From Fictibacillus enclensis (lineage in GTDB: Bacteria > Bacillota > Bacilli > Bacillales > Fictibacillaceae), in contig NZ_KQ758617.1 of the NCBI RefSeq assembly GCF_001457035.1, positions 806,001-870,000 of the forward strand: a DNA stretch of 64,000 nucleotides, read 5' to 3'. The translations under genes and the position numbers were made by a program. Below are positions 16,271-23,471 of this stretch, in pieces. The notes beneath the pieces are model-generated. The model was not told the origin of the DNA. It saw only the letters and a program-made list of their open reading frames with translations, and ran no database searches. Position 1 is the stretch's first letter. Each line of letters starts with the position of its first letter.

Positions 16271-16310
16271 AAAAAAAGAGCCATGCGCAAGGGTGCATGG
16301 CTCTTTTTTA
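16271..16310. terminator. Bidirectional terminator between map and folD
   Basis: Stem AAAGAGCCATGC / GCATGGCTCTTT with A and T runs on the two sides, serving both convergent genes. Confidence 0.9.
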
Positions 16311-16313
16311 TTC

Positions 16314-17162
16314 TTATTGCTGATTCAGTTTCTTTTCGGCCGCATCAACGGTGTGCTTCAGCAGCATGGAGATGGTCACAGGGCCGACTCCGCCAGGAAC
16401 AGGGGTGATGGCACCTGCGTTCTTTTCACATTCTTCATAATCCGCGTCACCAATGTTGCCAGGATTGTAGCCGGCATCCATGACAACGGCTCCTGGTTTG
16501 ATCCAGTCACCTTTAATAAATTTTGGCTTTCCAACGGCAGCGACAACAATATCTGCCTGCTTAACGATTTCCGGCAGGTTTTGTGTGCGGGAATGGCAGG
16601 TTGTTACGGTAGCGTTGCGGTTCAGCAGAAGCATGGAAACCGGTTTTCCAAGGATAGGGCTTCTGCCGACGATAACCGCGTGTTTTCCTTCGATAGGGAC
16701 ATCATAGTAATTCAAGATTGCCATAATGGCCGCAGGGGTGCAGGACGGATAGCTTCCAAAGCCGAATGACGTTTGTCCGAATCCCCAGCTTGTTACACCA
16801 TCCACGTCTTTTTCAATGTCAATGGCTTCAAAGGCTGCCCTCTCATCAATGTGTGAAGGTACCGGATGCTGCAGCAGAATTCCGTGTACCGCCTCATCCT
16901 CATTAAGTTCATGAATGGTTTTTAACAGGTCTTCTGTAGTGATTTCGGCAGGAAGGTGAATTCTTTTGGACAGGATGCCCAATTTTTCACACGCGTTGCC
17001 TTTCATTTTGACGTAAGTGGCCGAAGACGGATCATCGCCGACAAGAACTGTAGCCAGACAAGGGGTTACGCCCCGGCTTGTCAGCTCTTCCACTCTTCCT
17101 TTCAATTGTTCCTTGATATCGGTTGCGACACGGGTGCCATTGAGTAATAGCTTGTTTTCCAC
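16314..17162 (-). CDS. folD: Bifunctional methylene-THF dehydrogenase / methenyl-THF cyclohydrolase
   Basis: 282 aa, usual FolD length. It interconverts 5,10-methylene-, methenyl- and 10-formyl-tetrahydrofolate, feeding purine and fMet synthesis. Motifs: YVKMKGNACEKLGI with the catalytic Lys near residue 55, GILLQHPVPSHI near 95, the NADP-binding GRSPILGKPVSMLL near 165, and the closing TPVPGGVGPVT. The start is GTG at 17162 with AGGAGG (17171-17176) 8 nt upstream; the longer frame to 17279 is leader RNA. The leader holds a ZTP-riboswitch-like aptamer and a terminator hairpin, so expression should rise when ZTP signals folate shortage. Confidence 0.95.
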   Translation of the reverse strand: MENKLLLNGTRVATDIKEQLKGRVEELTSRGVTPCLATVLVGDDPSSATYVKMKGNACEKLGILSKRIHLPAEITTEDLLKTIHELNEDEAVHGILLQHPVPSHIDERAAFEAIDIEKDVDGVTSWGFGQTSFGFGSYPSCTPAAIMAILNYYDVPIEGKHAVIVGRSPILGKPVSMLLLNRNATVTTCHSRTQNLPEIVKQADIVVAAVGKPKFIKGDWIKPGAVVMDAGYNPGNIGDADYEECEKNAGAITPVPGGVGPVTISMLLKHTVDAAEKKLNQQ

Positions 17163-17182
17163 TCTGATTACCTCCTGAGAAT

Positions 17183-17222
17183 AGAAAAGAGGCAAGGAAT
17201 AGATACACGGATCCCTTACCCC
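17183..17222 (-). terminator. Regulatory terminator in the folD leader
   Basis: On the minus strand GGGTAAGG pairs with CCTTGCCT (one G-U pair) around a 16-nt loop and is followed by CTTTTCT. Its 5' arm directly abuts the 3' end of the aptamer, so folding of the two can be exclusive. Confidence 0.65.
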
Positions 17223-17290
17223 TGCCCAGACGAACGGCTTTTTAGGTGATTCTTGCAGCTTCCTTGTGGTCAATTCCACACGCTCTCGTC
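17221..17290 (-). promoter_or_regulatory. ZTP (pfl) riboswitch aptamer upstream of folD
   Basis: The minus-strand leader contains the conserved 3' element GCCGTTCGTCTGGGCA (pfl consensus near CCGCCTGGGCA). Before it lies a 5' domain: AGC ... GTGTGG-AATTG-ACCAC-AAGGAAGCT, which can form the P1 (AGC/GCT) and P2 (GTGG/CCAC) helices. The linker of about 20 nt between the two domains is also typical. ZTP riboswitches are known to control folD and purine genes in Firmicutes. The match was made by eye. Confidence 0.72.
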
Positions 17291-17318
17291 AGTTGCTGCT
17301 TTTATTTATTCTGTTTAG

Positions 17319-17348
17319 ATTATACCCTAAGCTTTCAAAAAGATTCAA
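17319..17348 (-). promoter_or_regulatory. Promoter of folD and its riboswitch
   Basis: On the minus strand TTGAAT (17343-17348) and a perfect TATAAT (17319-17324) are spaced 18 nt apart. Transcription would start near 17312, just ahead of the aptamer. Confidence 0.75.
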
Positions 17349-17437
17349 CCCTGCAAATCTTGATAAATATTATGTTGCATTCGCAGTTTCTTGGAGATTC
17401 TTATATAATAGGAACATTAATAAAGGGGGTGACATTC

Positions 17438-18796
17438 GTGTTCAAGGAAATGACGGAAAATCAGATTCTGCTTTTTGTGATTAAAAGCTTGAAAGAACTG
17501 AGGAAAAAAGAGTTTCAGGGATTAATGGATGAACTGCATCCATATGATATGGCGGAAGTCTATAAAACGCTGCCGGAGAAGCACCGGCATAAATTTCTCA
17601 CCTTCCTGACCACCAGGCAGCTTGCCTCTCTTATTCAGGAGCTTGACAGCGATCTCCAAATAGAGATTTTGCACAAATTGGGCATTGAGCGATCATCTCA
17701 TATCATGAACGAAATGGAAAATGACGATCTGGCTGACCTTCTGAGCAATTTTTCATTTGATGAAATTCAGGATTTTCTCGCATCCATGAGGGCGGATGAG
17801 TCCCGGACGGTTCAATCTCTCATGCAGTATCCCGCCGATAGCGCCGGCGGGATTATGACCAACCGCTTTGTTTGGATTCCGCAAATGTTTACTGTACGGG
17901 ATGCGGTTGACAAATTGAAGACATTTGCTGGCTTTGCGGAGAACATTTATTATTTGTATGTCATTAACGAAGAAAAGCAGCTTGCAGGAGTTGTATCCTA
18001 TCGGGACCTTCTCCTTGCGGATATCAATGACAAAATTGAAGAGGTGATGTTCACCCGTGTCATTTCGGTTCCAGCCGAAATGGATCAGGAGGAAGTGGCA
18101 AGGACCATCGAACGCTATGATTTTATCGCAGTCCCTGTTGTTGACGAAAATGATGTGCTCTTAGGGATCGTAACAGTGGATGACGTACTCGACGTTTTAA
18201 TCGAAGAGGCAAACGAAGACATAGAAAAGCTCTCTGCTTCTGGTAAATCAATCGATTTTAATACAAGTGCCTTTGTTGCGTCCTACCGGCGGCTGCCATG
18301 GCTGATTCTGTTACTGTTTATTGGTATTATTTCAGGAAGCATCATTTCTGCCTTTGAGAGTACTCTTTCTAAAGTTGTTTCGCTCGCCTTTTTCATGCCA
18401 ATGATTGCGGGGATGACAGGGAACACTGGCACACAGTCGCTGGCCGTCGTTGTTCGCGGACTGGTTTCGAATGATGTTGATAAAAAAGTGGTGCTGCGTC
18501 TCATCCTGAGGGAACTTGGTGTGGGACTCATCATTGGCACCACCTGTGGTATTCTCATTGCACTTGTCGCCTATTTTTGGCAAGGGAATGCCATACTGGG
18601 CTTGGTGGTTGGAAGTTCATTGTTTTTGACCTTAATTATCGGAACGTTGTCAGGGACGTTGATCCCGCTCCTGTTGTTCCGTTTCAATGTGGATCCGGCA
18701 GTGGCTTCCGGTCCGCTCATCACCACGCTTAATGATATCTTTTCGTTGCTCGTGTATTTTGGTACCGCATCAATTTTTATTTCACACTTAATCTGA
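17438..18796 (+). CDS. mgtE: Magnesium transporter MgtE
   Basis: 452 aa. Residues 1-125 form the MgtE N domain (helical, acidic), followed by two CBS domains at about 130-255 (PADSAGGIMTNRFVWI, then AVPVVDENDVLLGIVTVDDVLDVL) that sense cytosolic Mg2+. Five membrane helices follow from residue 285, with the pore motif region MPMIAGMTGNTGTQSLAVVVRGL. The start is GTG at 17438 with AAGGGGGTG 6-7 nt upstream; an ATG at 17450 is less well placed. Unlike some Bacillus mgtE genes, I see no M-box riboswitch in the upstream gap, which instead holds the folD leader on the other strand. Confidence 0.95.
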   Translation: MFKEMTENQILLFVIKSLKELRKKEFQGLMDELHPYDMAEVYKTLPEKHRHKFLTFLTTRQLASLIQELDSDLQIEILHKLGIERSSHIMNEMENDDLADLLSNFSFDEIQDFLASMRADESRTVQSLMQYPADSAGGIMTNRFVWIPQMFTVRDAVDKLKTFAGFAENIYYLYVINEEKQLAGVVSYRDLLLADINDKIEEVMFTRVISVPAEMDQEEVARTIERYDFIAVPVVDENDVLLGIVTVDDVLDVLIEEANEDIEKLSASGKSIDFNTSAFVASYRRLPWLILLLFIGIISGSIISAFESTLSKVVSLAFFMPMIAGMTGNTGTQSLAVVVRGLVSNDVDKKVVLRLILRELGVGLIIGTTCGILIALVAYFWQGNAILGLVVGSSLFLTLIIGTLSGTLIPLLLFRFNVDPAVASGPLITTLNDIFSLLVYFGTASIFISHLI

Positions 18797-18806
18797 AAAC
18801 AACAAG

Positions 18807-18846
18807 CAGCCGTCCAGTCTTTTATGCACTGGACGGCTGTTTGTGT
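18807..18846 (+). terminator. Terminator of mgtE
   Basis: Stem AGCCGTCCAGT / ACTGGACGGCT with a 9-nt loop, followed by GTTTGTGTT. Confidence 0.85.
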
Positions 18847-18968
18847 TACCGGGTTTCTAAAAGCCTGTATACAAAATCCCCTGATATTGGTAATCAAATA
18901 TCTTTTTTTACTAGTGAAAAGGATTTTAAAAGGACGGTGTCGTATAGGAGTTGGGAAGGAGGCGAGAC

Positions 18969-19550
18969 ATGATGAATCATCTTTTACTGTACTGTCATCT
19001 GTCGAATCACAGCTTCAATCATGCCTTGCTCGAGGTATATTCGAAAGAACTGGAGAAAAAGGGCCATCCGGTCATTGTAAGGAATCTGTATGACCTGGCC
19101 TTTGATTCGGTTCTGACTGAATGGGAATACGAGAATTCGCTGGAGGGTCAGTATGAGGTGGATGTGCTCAACGAACAAAAGCATATCGCCTGGTGTGACT
19201 GCATTACATTGATCTATCCTGTTTGGTGGGGTGGCATGCCCGCGTTGCTGAAGGGTTATATAGACCGCGTATTCAGCTATGGCTTTGCATATGAGCTGGA
19301 CGGGGAAGATCCCATTCCACGGCTAAAAGGCAAAACGGCGATTACGATTTGCACGACCGGAACCCCTTCTGAAATATACGAGGAGAACGGGATGCATGAC
19401 GCCATGAACGTGGCGCGCAACCTTAGTATTTTTGAGTTCTGCGGCATACAGCCCATCCAGTCACTTTATTTTGGCAACGTGATATTGGCCGGTGATGAAA
19501 AAAGGCGGAGCATGCTTGAGGAAGTACGGTACCTTGCACAAACGCAGTAA
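18969..19550 (+). CDS. NAD(P)H-dependent flavodoxin-fold oxidoreductase
   Basis: 193 aa, NQO1/KefF/MdaB-like flavodoxin-fold enzyme expected to bind FMN or FAD and reduce quinones or azo/nitro compounds. Diagnostic motifs: an N-terminal strand with CHLSNHSFNHALLE, and the flavin/substrate loop YPVWWGGMPALLKGYIDRVFSYGFAY near residues 85-110 (read in pieces). TICTTGTP near 132 closes the flavin site. ATG at 18969 follows AGGAGG by 6 nt. The next gene is a decayed acetyltransferase; no redox partner is seen. Confidence 0.85.
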   Translation: MMNHLLLYCHLSNHSFNHALLEVYSKELEKKGHPVIVRNLYDLAFDSVLTEWEYENSLEGQYEVDVLNEQKHIAWCDCITLIYPVWWGGMPALLKGYIDRVFSYGFAYELDGEDPIPRLKGKTAITICTTGTPSEIYEENGMHDAMNVARNLSIFEFCGIQPIQSLYFGNVILAGDEKRRSMLEEVRYLAQTQ

Positions 19551-19596
19551 TAAAGAGAAAAGATACATTTGAAAACGATGAAGGTGAAGAAGCAAC

Positions 19597-19860
19597 ATGA
19601 TTGTTAAAGCAGACGATACTTTGAATGAACAGATTTTGGATTATCTCGATGAGGAAAAGGCAATGAATCTATTCATCATCGGTGATATTGAGAACTTTGG
19701 TTACGATACGGATTTTCAGGATATCTGGGTGGATCTTGGGAAGCAGGGAGAGATACGGGGGATTTTGCTACGGTACTTTGGAAACTATCTTCCAAGAGCG
19801 GGATCCATCTATAAACGAATCGGTTTTAAGGATATCGGCATGTGGAGCATGTATTCCTAA
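19597..19860 (+). pseudogene. GNAT acetyltransferase with large internal deletion
   Basis: The 87-codon frame is open and has a ribosome binding site, but its content is two ends of a longer GNAT protein. Residues 1-64 (AMNLFIIGDIENFGYDTDFQ, then RGILLRYFGNY) match the N-terminal domain of a family of about 250 aa. Residues 68-87 (GSIYKRIGFKDIGMWSMY) match the very last strand of the GNAT fold, where acetyl-CoA-binding proteins of this family end. The acetyl-CoA-binding core (Q/RxxGxG/A) between them is missing, by my estimate 150 or more codons. The join keeps the frame, so a short product may be made, but it should be inactive. Confidence 0.75.
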
Positions 19861-19876
19861 TAACCATCACGTTCTT

Positions 19877-19918
19877 AAAAAAGGCAAAAACACTAGCGTA
19901 TGTGTTTTTGCCTTTTTG
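19877..19918. terminator. Bidirectional terminator between GNAT remnant and MarR gene
   Basis: Stem AAAAAGGCAAAAACAC / GTGTTTTTGCCTTTTT around TAGCGTAT. Confidence 0.9.
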
Positions 19919-19922
19919 TGTG

Positions 19923-20342
19923 CTACGACATGCGGTTTAAGTAGTCAATCATATTTTCCATCTCTTGATCTGAAAGGCCCGAAAATTTCTCTTTATAATA
20001 ATCACGGCGGATCGCTGACAGCTTTTCAGCAACTGCCTGGCCTTTTTCTGTGATTTTTACATAAACGATTCTTCGGTCGGTCAAGGATCGTTCTCTGGTT
20101 ATTAAATCTTTCTTTATTAAACGGTCGGTTACACCTGTAATATGACTTGATGAAACCTTCATTTCACCCGCTAGCTCAGAGGCTGTAAGATATTCTTTAT
20201 CCTTTAATAGATTAAGGACGCCAAACTCGTTGGCAGGCACATCATCAGAGAAAAGGTCGTTAATGTCTTTTCTGAAGGTCCGAAAAACAGTCAGGAAGCT
20301 GTTCTCAAGTTCTGCGATCCTATTTGTGCGGTTATCATTCAT
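19923..20342 (-). CDS. MarR family transcriptional regulator
   Basis: 139 aa winged-helix protein. The DNA-binding part reads LTASELAGEMKVSSSHITGVTDRLIKKDLI (recognition helix near residues 60-80), followed by the wing RERSLTDRRIVYVKIT. Helices at both ends form the dimer interface. ATG at 20342 has AGGTG 6 nt upstream; the GTG at 20351 overlaps this site and is rejected. It is convergent with the GNAT remnant. The gap to the next gene on the right, 20343-20529, contains minus-strand TATACT near 20400. Effector and targets are unknown. Confidence 0.88.
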   Translation of the reverse strand: MNDNRTNRIAELENSFLTVFRTFRKDINDLFSDDVPANEFGVLNLLKDKEYLTASELAGEMKVSSSHITGVTDRLIKKDLITRERSLTDRRIVYVKITEKGQAVAEKLSAIRRDYYKEKFSGLSDQEMENMIDYLNRMS

Positions 20343-20529
20343 AGCAATCACCTATTCTACATTTTAATAAGTATTAGTTATCGACACTCCTACTTACATA
20401 GTATACTTTGCACGCCAATTACTCAAACATTTATGGGGTTTGGACACAAAATCTCCTGATTTTTCGCTTTTTTTCTCTTTTTTTGTATGGTACCCTCGAA
20501 GTGGAAATGAACAGGGATGGGGTTGGACG

Positions 20530-20619
20530 ATGAAAAACAGCACACTATGGTTTTTATTGCTTGGTTTAGGTTTCCTGGCAGGCGTTATTTACTGGATCGT
20601 GGTCTTTGCTACAAATTGA
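20530..20619 (+). CDS. Single-pass membrane microprotein, 29 aa
   Basis: ATG at 20530, preceded by GGGGTTGGA, opens a 29-residue frame ending in TGA at 20617-20619. The product is MKNSTLW followed by one continuous hydrophobic helix (FLLLGLGFLAGVIYWIVVFA) and TN. It has the form of a conserved-type single-helix membrane microprotein. I do not recognise a family. It is 112 nt upstream of the amidase gene and may share its transcript. Confidence 0.5.
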   Translation: MKNSTLWFLLLGLGFLAGVIYWIVVFATN

Positions 20620-20731
20620 GAATAGACACATAGAGAACTGTGGGGACAATAATTTGTATCTACAGCTCTTTTTTTGCCTCTTTTATGGATTTTATTTCTA
20701 CTTATGGATAAAAAGTGAAAGAGGGATAATT

Positions 20732-21376
20732 ATGGGAGCCAACTATAAAATAACCACTATGCTGCTTGATCAGAGATGGAATCAGCGACCGGGAGGAAAC
20801 CGGATTCCAAGATATGCAGTCGCTCATGATACAGGAAACGAAGGGTCCACCGCTAAGCAAAATTACAAGTACTTCAACAGCAGGAATTTGGAAGCTTCCG
20901 CTCATGTGTTCATTGATGACCAAGAAATTCTATTGATCATCCCTCTGAGTGAAAAAGCATGGCATGTCAGGAGTCAGGTTTCAGATGCCAATGACTGGGC
21001 ATTAGGTGTAGAACTGTGCCATGGAGGCAACATCATTTGGAAAGAAGCCTATAAACGGTATGTTTGGTTTTTTGCATGGCTGTGCCGGCACTATAGATGG
21101 ATTCCTGAACATTCGATTAAAGGCCATTTTCAGCTGGATCCTGCCAGGCGAACAGATCCAGTAAACGCCTTTAAGAAATATGGAGTAACATATCAGCACT
21201 TTCTTCAAGCAGTTGAAGCTGAGTTGACCAAGATGGGCCCAGTAGATGATGAGAAAGAACAGGGAACGCTATACCGGGTGCAAATTGGAAGCTACAGACA
21301 ACCGGAAAATGCAGTGGAAATGGTAAAGCTGGCGAAAAAAGCGGGTTTTGATGCCGTCATTATCAAAACAAAATGA
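20732..21376 (+). CDS. N-acetylmuramoyl-L-alanine amidase with C-terminal SPOR-like domain
   Basis: 214 aa. Residues 1-160 form an Amidase_2 (PGRP/T7-lysozyme-like) domain that cuts the amide between MurNAc and L-Ala in peptidoglycan. Likely zinc ligands are His in AVAHDTGN near residue 33 and His in KGHFQLDPARRTDP near 130, with the conserved Asp/Lys region following. VGVELCHGG-type (LGVELCHGG) core strand is present. Residues 175-214 (LYRVQIGSYRQPENAVEMVKLAKKAG) match a SPOR repeat that binds denuded glycan. There is no signal peptide, as in CwlA/CwlH-type enzymes of prophage or mother-cell origin. ATG at 20732 follows AGAGGGAT. Confidence 0.88.
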   Translation: MGANYKITTMLLDQRWNQRPGGNRIPRYAVAHDTGNEGSTAKQNYKYFNSRNLEASAHVFIDDQEILLIIPLSEKAWHVRSQVSDANDWALGVELCHGGNIIWKEAYKRYVWFFAWLCRHYRWIPEHSIKGHFQLDPARRTDPVNAFKKYGVTYQHFLQAVEAELTKMGPVDDEKEQGTLYRVQIGSYRQPENAVEMVKLAKKAGFDAVIIKTK

Positions 21377-21407
21377 CAGATTTGATTTATTTTTCTGTAA
21401 ATGGTTA

Positions 21408-21437
21408 TTGATAAGGTTCTTTATACGGTGATATACT
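21408..21437 (+). promoter_or_regulatory. Promoter of the ABC-F leader and gene
   Basis: TTGATA (21408-21413) and TATACT (21432-21437) with an 18-nt spacer. Transcription should begin near 21444, shortly before the leader ORF. Confidence 0.75.
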
Positions 21438-21469
21438 ATTTGTATCTAATAAGGAAAGGAGGGGTTGGA

Positions 21470-21592
21470 ATGCTGAATGGTGTACGTTGTATGGTTGATT
21501 GGCTGACAGTTGAAGTCCGTTCGATAACACATGAAATGACTGATCACGGGAGAAGTCTGTCCAATTTTCATACGCTAAGCGTACATCAGTAA
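21470..21592 (+). CDS. Leader peptide of the ABC-F gene, 40 aa
   Basis: ATG at 21470 stands 5-6 nt behind AAGGAGGGG, a very strong start signal. The 40-residue product is MLNGVRCMVDWLTVEVRSITH... ending LSVHQ. It lies between the promoter and a terminator hairpin upstream of the ABC-F gene. That is the layout of ribosome-mediated attenuation known for ABC-F resistance factors such as VmlR: antibiotic-stalled ribosomes on the leader would prevent the terminator from forming. The peptide itself shows no recognised domain. Confidence 0.7.
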   Translation: MLNGVRCMVDWLTVEVRSITHEMTDHGRSLSNFHTLSVHQ

Positions 21593-21625
21593 GTTTTTCC
21601 ATACCCATCCTTTTATTACGGACAA

Positions 21626-21660
21626 ACCATGGGCAGGAGTACTTGCTCATGGTTTTTTTG
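21626..21660 (+). terminator. Attenuator terminator upstream of the ABC-F gene
   Basis: A 10-bp stem ACCATGGGCA / TGCTCATGGT (one G-U pair) with an 8-nt loop is followed by TTTTTT. A second perfect 9-bp hairpin CAAAAAAAC / GTTTTTTTG follows at 21665-21685. Also ACCCATCC (21603-21610) is fully complementary to GGATGGGT (21736-21743), a candidate alternative pairing. Confidence 0.8.
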
Positions 21661-21770
21661 TTTGCAAAAAAACTTGGTTTTTTTGTATTGCAAAAGGTTA
21701 TGCAGCAGCTGTCCCAGCCAGTGTTTGACCCTTTGGGATGGGTAACCACCAAATTTAAGGAGTGTTACCT

Positions 21771-23381
21771 ATGATGCTATGTTCTGCATACAGCCTAGCA
21801 AAAAGTTTTGGCGGCCATGCTGTTTTTAATAACTTATCACTGGAGATTCACGAAGGAGACCGTATCGGCCTGGTGGGCCGTAATGGAACCGGGAAGAGTA
21901 CCTTGTTTAAACTGCTGACAGGGGACGAGCAGCCGGATGGAGGAGAGATACATCTAAAAAAGGGAGCGACTGCAGGTTATCTGGAACAAATCCCGGTTCA
22001 ATCCGATCAGGCTGCTGTATATGATGTGTTTATGCAGTCGTTTTCCGAACAGCGTGAGATACAGGAAAAAATCCATGCTTTAACTGAAAAAATGAAGAGT
22101 GATTGTGATGAAAAGCAACTGGGTAAGTGGCTCAACCAGCTTTACAGCTTGCAGGAAGCCTACGAGGCCATGGGTGGCTATTCCATTGAGTCCAAAATTA
22201 ACGGCATTCTAAAAGGGCTCGGACTGGAAGAGATTCAAGACCAACCGTTTTCCTCCATCAGTGGAGGTGAAAAGACCAAAGTGGGACTCGGCTGCCTTCT
22301 CCTGCAGGAGCCTGACCTGCTTTTGCTTGATGAACCAACCAACCATTTGGATTTGCGGACAATGGAATGGCTTGAGGATTATTTATTAAAATACAAGGGG
22401 GCAGTGGTTTGCATTTCCCATGACCGTTATTTCTTGGATCGTACAGTGAACAAGGTCTATGATCTCGAGGATGGTCAACTGACTCTCTATCACGGCAACT
22501 ATACCGCTTTTTCAGAGGAAAAAGAAAAGCGCCTCCTCGCCGAGTTTGCTCAGTATCAGGAGCAGCAGAAGCGAATAAAAAAAATGCAGGAAGCGATTAA
22601 ACGGCTGCGTGAATGGGCCATTCGGGGCGACAATGGTGATCTCCACCGCCGGGCACGCAGTATGGAGCGCGCCGTCGAGCGAATGGACAAGATCAAACGC
22701 CCCATTCTGCAGCGCCGAAAAGCAGAGATGGCCTTTCAAATGAAAGACCGCAGCGGTAAGGATGCTCTGTCTTTGATCGAAGTGGGAACGATCATTGGAG
22801 GAAGAGAGGTTTTAAAGCAGGTAGACCTTTTTATACGATTCGGGGAGAAAGTCGCTATCGTGGGCAATAATGGTACAGGAAAGTCCACGATGCTAAAAGC
22901 CATCATGGGGTGGCACAAGACAACAGGATCAATAGAAGTCGGAACCTCTGTTAAGTTCGGCTACCTCTCGCAAAGCGGGATAAGTCATCAGCCGGAAGAT
23001 ACGGTTCTCTCAGCCTTCCGTGATGCGGTAGCTGTTGATGAAGGAATGGCGAGGCATCTCCTGTCGAAGTTTTTATTTTACGGACAGGATGTGTTTAAAA
23101 AGGTAAAAGACCTCAGTGGGGGAGAAAACACCAGGCTCCGGTTCGCACAGCTGGTTCATCAGGATGTGAACTTTCTTCTCCTGGATGAACCGACCAACCA
23201 TCTGGATATCGATTCAAGAGAAGCTCTGGAAGATGCGATTGAGGAATTTACCGGAACGGTAGTGGCCGTTTCTCATGATCGGTACTTTTTAAATAAGCTG
23301 TTTAACCGGATTGCGTGGCTGAATGAGGGCTATATCGATGAATATCTTGGATCGTATGATCAGGCGAGGCAGCAGCGTTAA
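21771..23381 (+). CDS. ABC-F ribosomal protection protein (VmlR/ExpZ-like)
   Basis: 536 aa with two ABC ATPase cassettes and no membrane helices. Cassette 1: Walker A GRNGTGKST near residue 40, signature SGGEKTKV near 165, Walker B LLLLDEPTNHLD. Cassette 2: GNNGTGKST near 365, signature LSGGENTRL, LLLDEPTNHLD. Between them (residues 240-310) lies a charged helical linker (QEQQKRIKKMQEAIKRLREWA and RRARSMERAVERM), the part that reaches the ribosomal peptidyl-transferase centre. Such proteins displace antibiotics (lincosamides, streptogramin A, pleuromutilins in VmlR). The leader attenuator supports a resistance role. ATG at 21771, AAGGAG 8 nt upstream. Confidence 0.9.
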   Translation: MMLCSAYSLAKSFGGHAVFNNLSLEIHEGDRIGLVGRNGTGKSTLFKLLTGDEQPDGGEIHLKKGATAGYLEQIPVQSDQAAVYDVFMQSFSEQREIQEKIHALTEKMKSDCDEKQLGKWLNQLYSLQEAYEAMGGYSIESKINGILKGLGLEEIQDQPFSSISGGEKTKVGLGCLLLQEPDLLLLDEPTNHLDLRTMEWLEDYLLKYKGAVVCISHDRYFLDRTVNKVYDLEDGQLTLYHGNYTAFSEEKEKRLLAEFAQYQEQQKRIKKMQEAIKRLREWAIRGDNGDLHRRARSMERAVERMDKIKRPILQRRKAEMAFQMKDRSGKDALSLIEVGTIIGGREVLKQVDLFIRFGEKVAIVGNNGTGKSTMLKAIMGWHKTTGSIEVGTSVKFGYLSQSGISHQPEDTVLSAFRDAVAVDEGMARHLLSKFLFYGQDVFKKVKDLSGGENTRLRFAQLVHQDVNFLLLDEPTNHLDIDSREALEDAIEEFTGTVVAVSHDRYFLNKLFNRIAWLNEGYIDEYLGSYDQARQQR

Positions 23382-23393
23382 TCGGTTTTCCCT

Positions 23394-23420
23394 GTTTTGT
23401 TTCATTGGATGGCGGGGATA
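23394..23420 (+). promoter_or_regulatory. Possible sigma-B promoter of the RsbR-like gene
   Basis: GTTTTG (23394-23399) and GGGATA (23415-23420) are separated by 15 nt, near the sigma-B consensus GTTTAA-N12-14-GGGTAT. Spacing is one base long, so this is a weak call. Confidence 0.35.
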
Positions 23421-23471
23421 GTGTATGTGATAGATACAATCATACTGCAAGACATGAGGGGTTAGTTACTT

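Noticed and set aside
16139-16408. 89-aa frame after map
   Set aside because: No ribosome binding site, and it runs through the bidirectional terminator into folD.
17163-17437. M-box Mg2+ riboswitch upstream of mgtE
   Set aside because: I looked for the conserved M-box blocks on the plus strand and did not find them; the region is the folD leader on the minus strand.
19682-20053. 123-aa plus-strand frame
   Set aside because: It crosses the GNAT remnant in a second frame and a terminator, then runs antisense to the MarR gene.
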